64,000 bases of DNA from Mucilaginibacter sp. 14171R-50 (GTDB lineage Bacteria; Bacteroidota; Bacteroidia; Sphingobacteriales; Sphingobacteriaceae). The stretch lies in NCBI RefSeq assembly GCF_010093045.1, contig NZ_CP048115.1:1116001-1180000 (forward strand), written 5' to 3'. Under the pieces are notes generated by a model. The model had not been told where the DNA came from, did not search any database, and saw nothing but the letters and a program-made list of their open reading frames with translations. How positions within the stretch are numbered: position 1 is the first letter of the stretch; the number at the start of each line of letters is the position of its first letter. Of this stretch, positions 15,646 to 23,948 are shown one piece after another. The position numbers and the translations under genes were made by a program.

Positions 15646-17898
15646 ATGCCGCGCATCAACCCCAAATATATCCGCATTGCAGGTATAACTGTTCTAATTA
15701 TAGTAGTTATTATGCTTATAGGCGGATATGTTGCCTATTCTAAACGCGAGGTATTGCTACAAAAAGCTATTTACAAAGCTAAATCAAAAGCAAAAAGGGA
15801 TTATAATTTAGATGTAAAAATAGGGTCGGCGCGTTTTACGGGGCTTAGCACTGTGGATTTTTCTGACATCAGCGTAATACCTTATCAGCGTGACAGCCTG
15901 CTTGCAATCAAAAAGTTTGTGGTGAGCGTCAAGATCTTCCCGCTGATATTTGGCAACATAAAACTCGCTGATGTGGTTTTGCAGGACGGCCGTCTTAATT
16001 TAACCAGCATCAAGGGAGTTAAGAACTTCGATTTCCTGTTTAAAAAGAAAAAGGATACTACCAACACCGGTAACCGGGTAGACCTGGCCGAATTATCAAA
16101 CAACCTGGTCAATGAGGTGCTTTACAAAATCCCCGATAACCTGTCGTTGCATAACTTTTTAACAAGCTATACTGATGACAGCACCCGTGTAAAAATGCTT
16201 ACGCAAACCGCCATTATTAAGGATGGTAAGCTGGCATCCACCATAAAAGTTGATGATGGCGCGGCTACGTGGCATGTTGACGGCATTATGCAACCATCAG
16301 ACAAGCAGATAGATGTGCACCTGTACGCCGAAGGTAAAAAGGTGGAGCTGCCCTTTATCGAGAAAAAATATAAGCTGAAGCTAAATTTCGATACCATTAG
16401 CACCAGGCTAAGCAACGTTAAGCACAGCGATGGCGAAACCAAAATATATGGTTCGTGGAGTGTGCGCAACCTTTTATTGAACCATCCCGGCTTATCGGTA
16501 AGCGATATCATTGTACCAAACGGATCAATTGACGCCAATGTGTTTGTGGGCAAAAATTACATATCGCTTGATAGCTCCTCGGTTATCCACCTAAAAAAAC
16601 TTACCGCTAACCCCTACGCCAAATACACGCTTAACCCGGTTAAAATATACGAGCTAAAGGTTAAAACAGGCTGGCAAAATGCGCAGGATGTATTTGATTC
16701 GTTCCCTACCGGGATGTTTGAGTCGCTGGAAGGGATAAAGGTAACAGGGAAGTTAAATTACAACCTTAACCTGTTTTTAAACTGGGCGCATATTGATGAC
16801 ATGGTTTTTAATTCGAGCCTGCAAAAGGATAAGGATTTCAGGATACTTAAATATGGCAAGGCCGACCTGGGCAAGCTGAACAAAACATTTGTTTATACCC
16901 CATACGAAAACGGCAAGCCAATGCCGCCGCACACCATTGGCCCGGGCAGCCCGGATTTTGTACCCTTGCAGCAAATATCGCCCAACCTGCGCAACGCCGT
17001 AATGACCGCCGAAGACCCGTCATTTTATACTAACCGGGGCTTTGTCGACGAGTCTATACGCAAGTCGTTTATTACCGATATCAAAGAAAAGAAGTTTAAG
17101 CGCGGAGGCAGCACCATATCCATGCAGCTTATCAAAAATTCATTCTTAAGCCGCAATAAAACACTGTCACGCAAGATCGAGGAAATACTGATCGTGTGGT
17201 TGATAGAGAACAACCGCATTATGAGCAAGAACCGCATGCTCGAGGTCTACTTCAATATTATTGAGTGGGGGCGCGGTATTTATGGTATACGCGAGGCTGC
17301 CAGGTACTATTTTGGCAAATCGCCATCAGAGCTTACCATTGGCGAAAGTATTTACCTGGCCAGCATAGTGCCCAACCCCAAGGCCGGCTTATACGCGTTT
17401 CAGCCAGACGGTACTTTACGGCAGGGATTGCATGGATATTTTAACCTGATAGGCAGGCTGATGGCTGGGCGGGGCTATATACAGCGCGACACCAATGCTT
17501 ATGGCTTTTACAATGTGCGGTTGCGTGAAGGACTGCGCAGGGAAGCGCCGGCAGATACCCTGGTGGCCGATAGCCTGATACAGCAAACCGGCGATGACGA
17601 TGCCACCATAGGCGTGGCCCCTGTATTTGAAGAGCCTAAGCATCCGAACTTTTTTCAGCGCCTTTTTGGTAAGAAGGACACCGCCGCTGCCAAAATGGAA
17701 AAGAAAATTGAAGAAACCAACGACGCTATCAAAGCGCGCCTTAAGCTGGAAATTGAAAAAGTAAAAGCCGATTATAAAAACCGTATAGCTAACGTAGACA
17801 CGGCCGGCAAAACCAAAAAGGAAATTAAAGCGGAGAAAAAGCGCCTGAAGGACGAAGGCAAGGAAAAGGAACGCGAACTAAAAGACCGGATGCCTTAG
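15646..17898 (+). CDS. Peptidoglycan glycosyltransferase (GT51) with large AsmA-like N-terminal region
   Basis: 750 residues from the ATG just after a consensus promoter; the frame is open further upstream but that part is antisense to the Mrp gene. One membrane helix (about 10-30) anchors it in the inner membrane. Residues about 35-420 look like an AsmA/TamB-type beta-rich periplasmic region. The GT51 domain spans about 430-600, with the catalytic box AEDPSFYTNRGF (histidine of the usual EDxxFxxHxG replaced by Asn) and GGSTISMQLIKN. There is no transpeptidase domain, so it would polymerise lipid II glycan chains only. The C-terminus (about 640-750) is a charged, lysine-rich coiled coil. Confidence 0.88.
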   Translation: MPRINPKYIRIAGITVLIIVVIMLIGGYVAYSKREVLLQKAIYKAKSKAKRDYNLDVKIGSARFTGLSTVDFSDISVIPYQRDSLLAIKKFVVSVKIFPLIFGNIKLADVVLQDGRLNLTSIKGVKNFDFLFKKKKDTTNTGNRVDLAELSNNLVNEVLYKIPDNLSLHNFLTSYTDDSTRVKMLTQTAIIKDGKLASTIKVDDGAATWHVDGIMQPSDKQIDVHLYAEGKKVELPFIEKKYKLKLNFDTISTRLSNVKHSDGETKIYGSWSVRNLLLNHPGLSVSDIIVPNGSIDANVFVGKNYISLDSSSVIHLKKLTANPYAKYTLNPVKIYELKVKTGWQNAQDVFDSFPTGMFESLEGIKVTGKLNYNLNLFLNWAHIDDMVFNSSLQKDKDFRILKYGKADLGKLNKTFVYTPYENGKPMPPHTIGPGSPDFVPLQQISPNLRNAVMTAEDPSFYTNRGFVDESIRKSFITDIKEKKFKRGGSTISMQLIKNSFLSRNKTLSRKIEEILIVWLIENNRIMSKNRMLEVYFNIIEWGRGIYGIREAARYYFGKSPSELTIGESIYLASIVPNPKAGLYAFQPDGTLRQGLHGYFNLIGRLMAGRGYIQRDTNAYGFYNVRLREGLRREAPADTLVADSLIQQTGDDDATIGVAPVFEEPKHPNFFQRLFGKKDTAAAKMEKKIEETNDAIKARLKLEIEKVKADYKNRIANVDTAGKTKKEIKAEKKRLKDEGKEKERELKDRMP

Positions 17899-17899
17899 C

Positions 17900-18289
17900 A
17901 TGCAGGAACAGTTTACCATCGATCTCTCCGGCCGCTTTTCCCTTCCGGAAACTGAGGGAGACCTGATGGAGATGCTTGGTTATCTTTTTGCCCCTGCGCA
18001 AAGTGGGCTAACCGCTTTTATATCGGCTTTGCAGTACGAAAATAAAACCAAATTTGGGCCATCACAAATAAGCAACCTGCGCTTTTACCCCGTGATCTAT
18101 GAGCCGGCCACGTTAACCGGACGCATTCGTGTAGTTTACGACATGCAACTTACCTTTGGCTGTGAAGACACTGTTAAAGACCATCTTAACCAGCATTCCT
18201 ACTATAATTTCAAATTTAACCCTTCAAAACTCTGCCTTCATTTTGAAAGCGATTTGCCCGAAGCCCCTTCTGCCGCAGACGAATTTTGA
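17900..18289 (+). CDS. Conserved-looking hypothetical protein
   Basis: 129 residues; I do not recognise the family. It begins two bases after the GT51 stop, so it is very probably translated from the same message. No signal peptide or membrane segment; the sequence looks like a small mixed alpha/beta cytoplasmic domain (IRVVYDMQLTFGCEDTVKDH). Codon use matches the neighbours. The tight spacing suggests a role connected to the transglycosylase, which is inference only. Confidence 0.7.
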   Translation: MQEQFTIDLSGRFSLPETEGDLMEMLGYLFAPAQSGLTAFISALQYENKTKFGPSQISNLRFYPVIYEPATLTGRIRVVYDMQLTFGCEDTVKDHLNQHSYYNFKFNPSKLCLHFESDLPEAPSAADEF

Positions 18290-18343
18290 CCACGATACCC
18301 TACTTGTTTAGTAGTATTTACACGGCAGTGACCAATTTAGATG

Positions 18344-18378
18344 TTTAAACATGTATGTTTGTACGTGTAATGTTTAAA
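18344..18378 (+). promoter_or_regulatory. Promoter flanked by an inverted repeat (nitroreductase operator)
   Basis: The -7 box TATGTTTG (18354-18361) is bracketed by a perfect 9-bp inverted repeat, TTTAAACAT (18344-18352) and ATGTTTAAA (18370-18378). The left arm is itself part of the palindrome ATGTTTAAACAT. A dimeric repressor bound here would cover the promoter. Confidence 0.5.
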
Positions 18379-18388
18379 TGAGAAGACC

Positions 18389-19018
18389 ATGTCATTAGTA
18401 GATAAATTAAACTGGCGGTACGCCACAAAAAAATTCGACAGCTCGAAAAAAATAGCCGCCGATAAATTACAAAATTTATTAGACGCTGTACAATTAGCAC
18501 CGTCATCAATAGGGCTGCAGCATTACCGTGTATTGGTAGTTGAGGATGCCGCGGTACGTGAGAAATTAAAGGCGGTAGGCTATGGGCAATCGCAAATAAC
18601 AGATGCATCACAGGTAATTGTTTTTGCTGCCGAAACCAATATCGATGAAGCATTCGGTAGAAAATATATTGATAACGTAGCCGCCACGCGCGGGGTGCCA
18701 CGCGAAACGCTGGCCGGCTTTGAAAGTATGGTATTAAATACTATCAACGCCCGGACACCGGCGGAGCTGCTAGTTTGGGCGCAGAAACAGGCTTATATTG
18801 CCCTGGGTGTACTGGTTACCGCTGCTGCCGAGCAGGATATTGACGTATGCCCTATGGAAGGTTTTGACCCAGCCGGTTTTGACGAGGTGCTGGGACTTAA
18901 AGAAAAGGGGCTTACCGCTACCGTTATAGCCACTATTGGTTACCGTGCCCAGGATGATAAGATGAGTAATGCAGCCAAGGTACGCAGACCGGCAGAAGAG
19001 CTTTTTATACACATCTGA
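18389..19018 (+). CDS. NAD(P)H-dependent oxidoreductase, nitroreductase family
   Basis: 209 residues, the length of NfsB/YdgI-type flavoproteins. The FMN-binding N-terminus RYATKKFDSSKK and the stretch LAPSSIGLQHYRVLVV are typical, as are the helix WAQKQAYIALGVLVTAAAEQDID and the loop PMEGFDP. Members use FMN and NAD(P)H for two-electron reduction of quinones, nitro compounds or enals; the physiological substrate is unknown. Transcribed alone, with a candidate operator over its promoter and a terminator after the stop. Such genes are often under HxlR- or MarR-type repressors; none is adjacent here. Confidence 0.92.
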   Translation: MSLVDKLNWRYATKKFDSSKKIAADKLQNLLDAVQLAPSSIGLQHYRVLVVEDAAVREKLKAVGYGQSQITDASQVIVFAAETNIDEAFGRKYIDNVAATRGVPRETLAGFESMVLNTINARTPAELLVWAQKQAYIALGVLVTAAAEQDIDVCPMEGFDPAGFDEVLGLKEKGLTATVIATIGYRAQDDKMSNAAKVRRPAEELFIHI

Positions 19019-19047
19019 GCTTAAGAGCAGCGGCGTATTGATGATAC

Positions 19048-19077
19048 AGGCACAGGGGCACTCCTTGTGCCTTTTTT
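19048..19077 (+). terminator. Intrinsic terminator after the nitroreductase gene
   Basis: AGGCACA pairs with TGTGCCT in an imperfect stem and is followed by TTTTTT; it lies 30 bp after the stop. Confidence 0.7.
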
Positions 19078-19162
19078 AATTTCGCTTAAAATTTAATTTA
19101 AAATTTTTAACCAATTGTTAATTTCGGCATAGCCTTTGTATAATCCTCTGAAACAAATAGCC

Positions 19163-19528
19163 ATGCCTAAGAAGATATTGATAGTTGACGATAATGAACT
19201 GATAGTTGAGGTGATGAGCTACATATTGATGAACAATGGTTATGATGTAATGTCTTTGAACGATGGCGATCATTTGATTGAAAAAGTAAAAAGTATTCAT
19301 CCCGACCTGTTGATATTGGATGCTATTATGCCCGGGATGGATGGCCGCGAAATATGTAAAATATTAAAGGATAATATGGAAACCAAAAGCCTTCCTGTTA
19401 TCATCTGTTCGGCCGAAGACGGTATTGAGGAAGTACTTAAACAAAACGGCGCGCCAAATGACGTTTTACATAAGCCGTTTGATATGGCCGCGTTGATAGA
19501 TAAAGTAGGGTACCAACTGGCCGCATGA
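19163..19528 (+). CDS. Single-domain response regulator (CheY-like)
   Basis: 121 residues, a receiver domain with no output domain. The phosphoacceptor D53 (LLILDAIMPGMDG), the acidic pair D9-D10 (IVDDNE) and the conserved K104 (LHKPFD) are all present, so it should be phosphorylatable. The ATG at 19163 gives the expected N-terminus MPKKILIVDD. No kinase is adjacent: the nearest, about 2.7 kb away on the other strand, has its own LuxR-type partner, so this is an orphan that must take phosphate from a distant kinase. A small hypothetical gene follows after 46 bp. Confidence 0.93.
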   Translation: MPKKILIVDDNELIVEVMSYILMNNGYDVMSLNDGDHLIEKVKSIHPDLLILDAIMPGMDGREICKILKDNMETKSLPVIICSAEDGIEEVLKQNGAPNDVLHKPFDMAALIDKVGYQLAA

Positions 19529-19574
19529 CCCTGAATAGTTTTAAATTTTCAAATAAAAGTTAATAATTCCCGTT

Positions 19575-19841
19575 ATGAATTATCTTTACCACCCGGAAAA
19601 GATAAGAGATATGGGATTACCGCTACGAATAACTTTTAAAGACCAGGACTACATTTACCAGATAGTAAACAGTAACCTGATCAACCAGAATACTGTAGAA
19701 CTTGAACTGCTGCTCAACGGCGAAAAACTGCAGCTGATTAAAGAAAAAACCATCTGGATACAAAAGGAAGGCGACAAAACCCTCGATCCCCAGCTGATAC
19801 AGGCGCTTGGCCGCTCGGTATCGTTACGGCTGCGGATGTAA
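19575..19841 (+). CDS. Hypothetical protein, 88 residues
   Basis: Small soluble protein of unrecognised family. The sequence suggests a compact beta-rich domain (LPLRITFKDQDYIYQIVN, then TVELELLLNGEKLQLI). It starts with an ATG 46 bp after the orphan CheY-like gene on the same strand with no terminator between, so cotranscription is likely. Base and codon use match the neighbours. Function unknown; a link to the receiver protein is inference from spacing. Confidence 0.65.
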   Translation: MNYLYHPEKIRDMGLPLRITFKDQDYIYQIVNSNLINQNTVELELLLNGEKLQLIKEKTIWIQKEGDKTLDPQLIQALGRSVSLRLRM

Positions 19842-19884
19842 TAATACAATTTACACTCCAGCCCTGATTCCGGCAGCTCTCCAA

Positions 19885-19983
19885 CCGTCATTGCGAGCGA
19901 TAGCGTGGCAATCCTCGACAATCCTCGACACGCAAGTCGCCAGCCTTTTCTATCGAAGATTGCTTCGTACCTCGCAATGACGG
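19885..19983. repeat. Interspersed palindromic repeat, copy A
   Basis: About 99 bp with inverted ends CCGTCATTGCGAG and CTCGCAATGACGG, and inner inverted segments related to GAAGCAATCTTCGATAG. The flanking CAGCTCTCCAACCG recurs in front of copy B, so a unit of about 116 bp was duplicated in tandem. Confidence 0.85.
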
Positions 19984-20000
19984 GTAGGCCAGCTCTCCAA

Positions 20001-20088
20001 CCGTTTATTGCGAGCTATAGCGTGGCAATCTTCGACACGCAAATCGCTGTTTTTCTATCGAAGATTGCTTCGTGCCTCGCAATGACGG
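20001..20088. repeat. Interspersed palindromic repeat, copy B
   Basis: About 88 bp, same family as 19885-19983 (left end changed to CCGTTTATTGCGAG, right end CTCGCAATGACGG). A third, more perfect relative lies at 41321-41403. Confidence 0.85.
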
Positions 20089-20105
20089 TGGAATTAAATC
20101 CCACA

Positions 20106-21176
20106 CTAAAACATACTGGTTTGTTTCCCGCCCTTTGGGGTGAACAACGAATAGTCGTAAGGCGGCATTTCGCGGCCCGCCATAAAGCGAACGCACGCCA
20201 TACGGTATAGTTGATGTATCGATTGCGCAACGTGCCCCTCGCCGCTCATACGGCGGCCAAAATCGCTGTCGTTCAACCGGCCGTCGTGGCAGGCCTTGAT
20301 CATATTCAATACCTTCTCGGCACGGTCAGGGAACGCCTTGTACACCCAGTCGGTAAATATCTCGGCAATCGAGCCGTTAAGGCGCACAATGGTAAACCCG
20401 GCCGATACCGCACCCCTATCGGCAGCCGCTTTAATAATATCCGGTATCTCGTTGCTGTTTAGCCCCGGGATAATTGGGGCTACCATCACCCTGCAGGGGA
20501 TGCCCTTTTCGGTCAGCTTTTGAATAACCGCCAGCCTGCTCATCCCTGTTACGGTGCGCGGCTCCAGTTTTTGGCGTAGCGATTCATTTAACGTTGTGAT
20601 AGATACGTTTACATGGGCCAGGTTCATGCGGGCCAGCTCGCTTAGCAGGTCTATGTCCCGCAGTATTACATTGTTTTTGGTTATGATACTCACCGGGTTG
20701 CGGTATCGTAAAAAAATCTCCAACATCGCGCGGGTAATTTTAAGTTTCCGCTCGATGGGCTGATAGCAATCCGTGTTTCCTGATAACATGATGCACACCG
20801 GCTCATAACCCTTTTTGTTCAGGTATTTTTCCAGCAGTTCGGGCGCGTTTCGCTTTACAATGATCTTCCTTTCAAAATCAAGCCCGGCGCTAAAACCATA
20901 ATACTCGTGGCTGTTGCGGGCGTAGCAATATATGCAGCCATGCTCGCATCCCTGGTAAGGGTTAATGGAGTACATGTTACTTAGGTCGGGGCTGTTTGAT
21001 GCGCTTACTATCTTTTTGGGGTTCTCTTCAAAAAGCTGGGTATGGGTATTCTCAAGCAATTGTTCATCAAGCCCCTCAATATGTTCCAGCACATACTTGT
21101 TTTTTAAAAACTTGTTATGGGTGTTTACCTGCGCCCCGCGCCCCTTAAAAAACTCAGGATTATCTTCATGCGACAT
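20106..21176 (-). CDS. Radical SAM protein, PA0069/spore-photoproduct-lyase-like family
   Basis: 356 residues. The 4Fe-4S/SAM-binding motif CxxxCxxC appears as C-EHG-C-IY-C followed by YARNSHEYYG near residue 80, the recognisable signature of the PA0069 subgroup of radical SAM proteins. A TIM-barrel core follows (CIMLSGNTDCYQPIERKLKI). Members are widespread and uncharacterised; relation to DNA photoproduct lyase is by fold only. It lies 30 bp downstream of the LuxR-type regulator on the same strand and may share its transcript. Confidence 0.9.
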   Translation of the reverse strand: MSHEDNPEFFKGRGAQVNTHNKFLKNKYVLEHIEGLDEQLLENTHTQLFEENPKKIVSASNSPDLSNMYSINPYQGCEHGCIYCYARNSHEYYGFSAGLDFERKIIVKRNAPELLEKYLNKKGYEPVCIMLSGNTDCYQPIERKLKITRAMLEIFLRYRNPVSIITKNNVILRDIDLLSELARMNLAHVNVSITTLNESLRQKLEPRTVTGMSRLAVIQKLTEKGIPCRVMVAPIIPGLNSNEIPDIIKAAADRGAVSAGFTIVRLNGSIAEIFTDWVYKAFPDRAEKVLNMIKACHDGRLNDSDFGRRMSGEGHVAQSIHQLYRMACVRFMAGREMPPYDYSLFTPKGGKQTSMF

Positions 21177-21206
21177 GAAAGCAAATTTGCTAATAAATTT
21201 AGCAAA

Positions 21207-21845
21207 TTACAATTCTATCATGTTGTTTTTTATGGCGTAAAGTACCAGGCCAACGCGGCTTTTAATTTGTAGTTTTTCAAAGAGCTGGTCACGGTAACCG
21301 TCAACCGTACGGGCGCTGATGCACATCTGGTCGGCAATTTCTTTGTAGGTGAGCTCGGTACTGGCAAGCTTTAAAAATTCAATTTCCCGGCTGTTAAGCT
21401 TTACCTGTTCGGTTTGTTTATTAAAGGTTTGTACCAGGTGGCGGGTCACAAAGTCGGGGTAATAAATTTCGCCCTGCGATACTTTTTTAAGGGCCTGCTC
21501 AAACTCGTGGGGTTCGGCATCTTTAAGCAGGTATCCTTTAACCCCCATTTTCACCATGGCCAGCACCTTTTCGGCATCCTCAAACATCGATAAAATGATC
21601 ACACATATGTCCGGAAAAGTATCCCGCAGCCATTGCGTCGTGCTAATGCCATCCATAACGGGCATATTAATATCCAGCAAAATAATATCGGGCTTAAACT
21701 TTGGTGATATTTTACGCGTCAGCTCTTCGCCGTTACCGGCTTCAAAAAGTATTTTATAACCGGTAAAGCTATTAATTAACGATACTATCCCGCTCCTGAA
21801 AAGGCGGTGATCATCAACCAGCGCTATGGTAGTCTCCGTTGGCAT
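21207..21845 (-). CDS. NarL/FixJ-type response regulator
   Basis: 212 residues from the ATG at 21845. Receiver domain with the phosphoacceptor D58 (IILLDINMPVMDG) and a C-terminal LuxR-type helix-turn-helix (about 145-205) with LNSREIEFLKLASTELTYKE and ADQMCISARTVDGYRDQLFE. A DNA-binding transcription factor controlled by the histidine kinase gene directly upstream, which it overlaps by 32 bp. A longer frame upstream exists but is the kinase gene in another frame, so the internal start is chosen. Confidence 0.93.
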   Translation of the reverse strand: MPTETTIALVDDHRLFRSGIVSLINSFTGYKILFEAGNGEELTRKISPKFKPDIILLDINMPVMDGISTTQWLRDTFPDICVIILSMFEDAEKVLAMVKMGVKGYLLKDAEPHEFEQALKKVSQGEIYYPDFVTRHLVQTFNKQTEQVKLNSREIEFLKLASTELTYKEIADQMCISARTVDGYRDQLFEKLQIKSRVGLVLYAIKNNMIEL

Positions 21846-22638
21846 GTGTTTGTTGTGTAAGGGGGTCAATGCTAATTTTAATACAACAACCCTTGCCTGG
21901 TGCGCTGTCAATAACAGCAGCGGCACCAATTAAGGCAGCCCTGTTCACAATGTTTTTAAGCCCCGAGCCGCCGTTTGGCAGCTCTGCGGCTAAAAACCCC
22001 ACGCCGTTGTCCTGAATGGTTAAGTTAAACAAATGGTCAAAATAATCCAAACTGATCTTTAACTGTTTTGCGCCCGAGTGTTTAAGGGCGTTATTTAATG
22101 CTTCCTGAAAAATGCGGAACAATACCAGCTCGCGCTGCTCGCCAAGGCCTTGCGCGTTACCGCCAATAGCCAGTTCAATTTTAATAATGCCGCTTTTATT
22201 GATGCGGCCGGCCTCTATCTCTATTGTTTTTACCAGGCCCAGCTGCACAATATGATCATAGCTAAGGCTTTTTGACAGGTCGCGCAGATCGTTTATTACC
22301 TGGGCTATCAGGTTACGGCTTTCGTCTATCTTTACACTTACCTGCTCGTGTGTAGCTTTTGCGGGCATGGCCAGGTTAAGCTTTACAAACGATAGCACCT
22401 GGGTAACGTTATCATGTATCTCGCGGCTGATGTAATTAAGCGTTTGCTCCTGCATTTCCACCTGCGTTTTTAATAGCTCCTGCTGAAAACGTGATTCGAG
22501 CAGCGCTTTTTCTTCGATGTGCTTTTTTTTGCGTTGGTTATATAGGTTTACGTATACTAACACAAAAGCCGGCGCTAATAAAAATATCAACGTTGCTGTA
22601 ACGACAAGTTCAATTGTTTCCTTTGTAGATATCTGCAT
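21814..22638 (-). CDS. Sensor histidine kinase (HisKA_3/NarX type)
   Basis: 274 residues. One membrane helix (about 10-31) and almost no periplasmic part, then a coiled coil (about 35-70), the HisKA_3 phosphoacceptor H75 (YISREIHDNVTQ) and the HATPase_c domain with N box EALNNALKHSGA and G1 box DNGVGF, followed by GGSGLKNIVNRA. It should phosphorylate the LuxR-type regulator encoded immediately downstream. With no sensory domain of its own it may take its signal from the membrane protein encoded upstream, whose gene overlaps it by 52 bp. Confidence 0.93.
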   Translation of the reverse strand: MQISTKETIELVVTATLIFLLAPAFVLVYVNLYNQRKKKHIEEKALLESRFQQELLKTQVEMQEQTLNYISREIHDNVTQVLSFVKLNLAMPAKATHEQVSVKIDESRNLIAQVINDLRDLSKSLSYDHIVQLGLVKTIEIEAGRINKSGIIKIELAIGGNAQGLGEQRELVLFRIFQEALNNALKHSGAKQLKISLDYFDHLFNLTIQDNGVGFLAAELPNGGSGLKNIVNRAALIGAAAVIDSAPGKGCCIKISIDPLTQQTHANGDYHSAG

Positions 22639-23243
22639 AAAAAAGCGTATGTCCAGCTGCCATATAAAAGCAGGTTTAATATAACATATATATCAGACCG
22701 TAAATTTTTCGGTATGGAAAATAGCTGATAAAAGAACAGGTCACAGGCAACACTGCCAAAGTAAAAGAATAATGACCCATTCACCCACCAAAACGAGGGC
22801 AGCTTTGAAAGCTTTTCGTATTTATCACTTTTTAACAGCTGGTAATAGTATAATAAGCTGCAAATACAAAAGTGCACCGACAGCAATGTATCACTGTTTA
22901 CATTAAAATTAGTTATACCGTGCAAATACAATTCGATAATATACACTACGATAAATACTATCACCGCACAAATAATATACAACCGGGCCGAACGGTAATC
23001 ATCGAATAAAAAATAAAAGAAGGTGCTTACGAACCCTATCTCTGCTAATAAGTAAAAGTTATATACCCAGCTATTATCCTTTTCAATAACTATCCGGTAA
23101 TATCGCCCGGTTAATTCAATTACGCATACTGCCACTAAAAACAAGATCTGGAATTTCCAGACCTTGTTTTTATCATTAATAAGAAACATTATAGCAAATA
23201 GCATGCATAAAAGTTCTATAATGTTATTAGCTGACAAGGACAT
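22587..23243 (-). CDS. Multispanning membrane protein coupled to the histidine kinase
   Basis: 218 residues with about seven hydrophobic helices and only short loops, starting MSLSANNIIELLCMLFAIMF. I do not recognise a family. The gene overlaps the histidine kinase by 52 bp, which implies coupled translation, and the kinase has only one helix of its own, so this protein is a plausible sensory partner in the inner membrane. The start at 23243 is chosen because the upstream part of the frame overlaps the preceding lipoprotein gene. Confidence 0.75.
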   Translation of the reverse strand: MSLSANNIIELLCMLFAIMFLINDKNKVWKFQILFLVAVCVIELTGRYYRIVIEKDNSWVYNFYLLAEIGFVSTFFYFLFDDYRSARLYIICAVIVFIVVYIIELYLHGITNFNVNSDTLLSVHFCICSLLYYYQLLKSDKYEKLSKLPSFWWVNGSLFFYFGSVACDLFFYQLFSIPKNLRSDIYVILNLLLYGSWTYAFLCRYLQRKQLNLSLQQR

Positions 23244-23253
23244 ATTGCTATAA

Positions 23254-23877
23254 TTAATTGCCTGTTGGCGGAGGAGTGCAAAACAAGGTAGCGCCATAGG
23301 TACAGCATGGAGATGGCGGCGGGCATAACTCGCCCTTGTTTTGCGGATCAGTGAACTTACCTAAAAAGTAACCGATATTCGAGACACTTTTGTTATTGCT
23401 GTAATAATCTTTATGTATGGTTATTTTTCTTCCGCGGTTCTTAGGGTCCGGATCAGTAATGACGGTATCCTTGGTAGAAACAAGCACAACGGTGTTGCTG
23501 TTAGAGTAATCTAACGTATCGCCGTTGTTAGCGAGAACCACGTGGCCGGGGCCGTATTTTGCAAAATAAATTCTAAGGCCCTGCCCTTTTTCTGTTTCAA
23601 TATTGGTGATAAGTTTTTTTAACGCAGCCAAATCGAAGTAAACGGTACGCGTATTTTCTTTTTGTGTCCTCCGGCTTGGAGAGGTCACCATACCCGGATC
23701 GTAGCTGGATACCATTTTTACAGCAGTGTCGATAGGAATATTTTCCATCTTCTTACTTTCCGCAACTAAGGAGTCTGCAGCTACAGAATCTGCCTTGTTT
23801 GTGTCTTCGGGGGTTGTCTTTGAGGTGCACGCGCAGAAGGACAGGCCAACTACGGCAAATAGTAATAGTTTTTTCAT
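23254..23877 (-). CDS. Putative lipoprotein, unknown function
   Basis: 207 residues. N-terminal signal MKKLLLFAVVGLSFCAC with a likely lipidated C17, then a low-complexity linker rich in Ala, Asp and Ser. The body has no family I recognise; it ends with a proline/cysteine-rich tail (CPPPSPCCTYGATLFCTPPP). Probably attached to the outer membrane facing the periplasm. It is 10 bp upstream of the membrane-protein/kinase/regulator set on the same strand, so it may be the first gene of that operon. Confidence 0.7.
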   Translation of the reverse strand: MKKLLLFAVVGLSFCACTSKTTPEDTNKADSVAADSLVAESKKMENIPIDTAVKMVSSYDPGMVTSPSRRTQKENTRTVYFDLAALKKLITNIETEKGQGLRIYFAKYGPGHVVLANNGDTLDYSNSNTVVLVSTKDTVITDPDPKNRGRKITIHKDYYSNNKSVSNIGYFLGKFTDPQNKGELCPPPSPCCTYGATLFCTPPPTGN

Positions 23878-23948
23878 TGTTTAAATTGTTTAAGATTAAT
23901 GGTTTCCCTAAGGTACATTCTATCAATGTGTTTTTACATCAGAATCGA

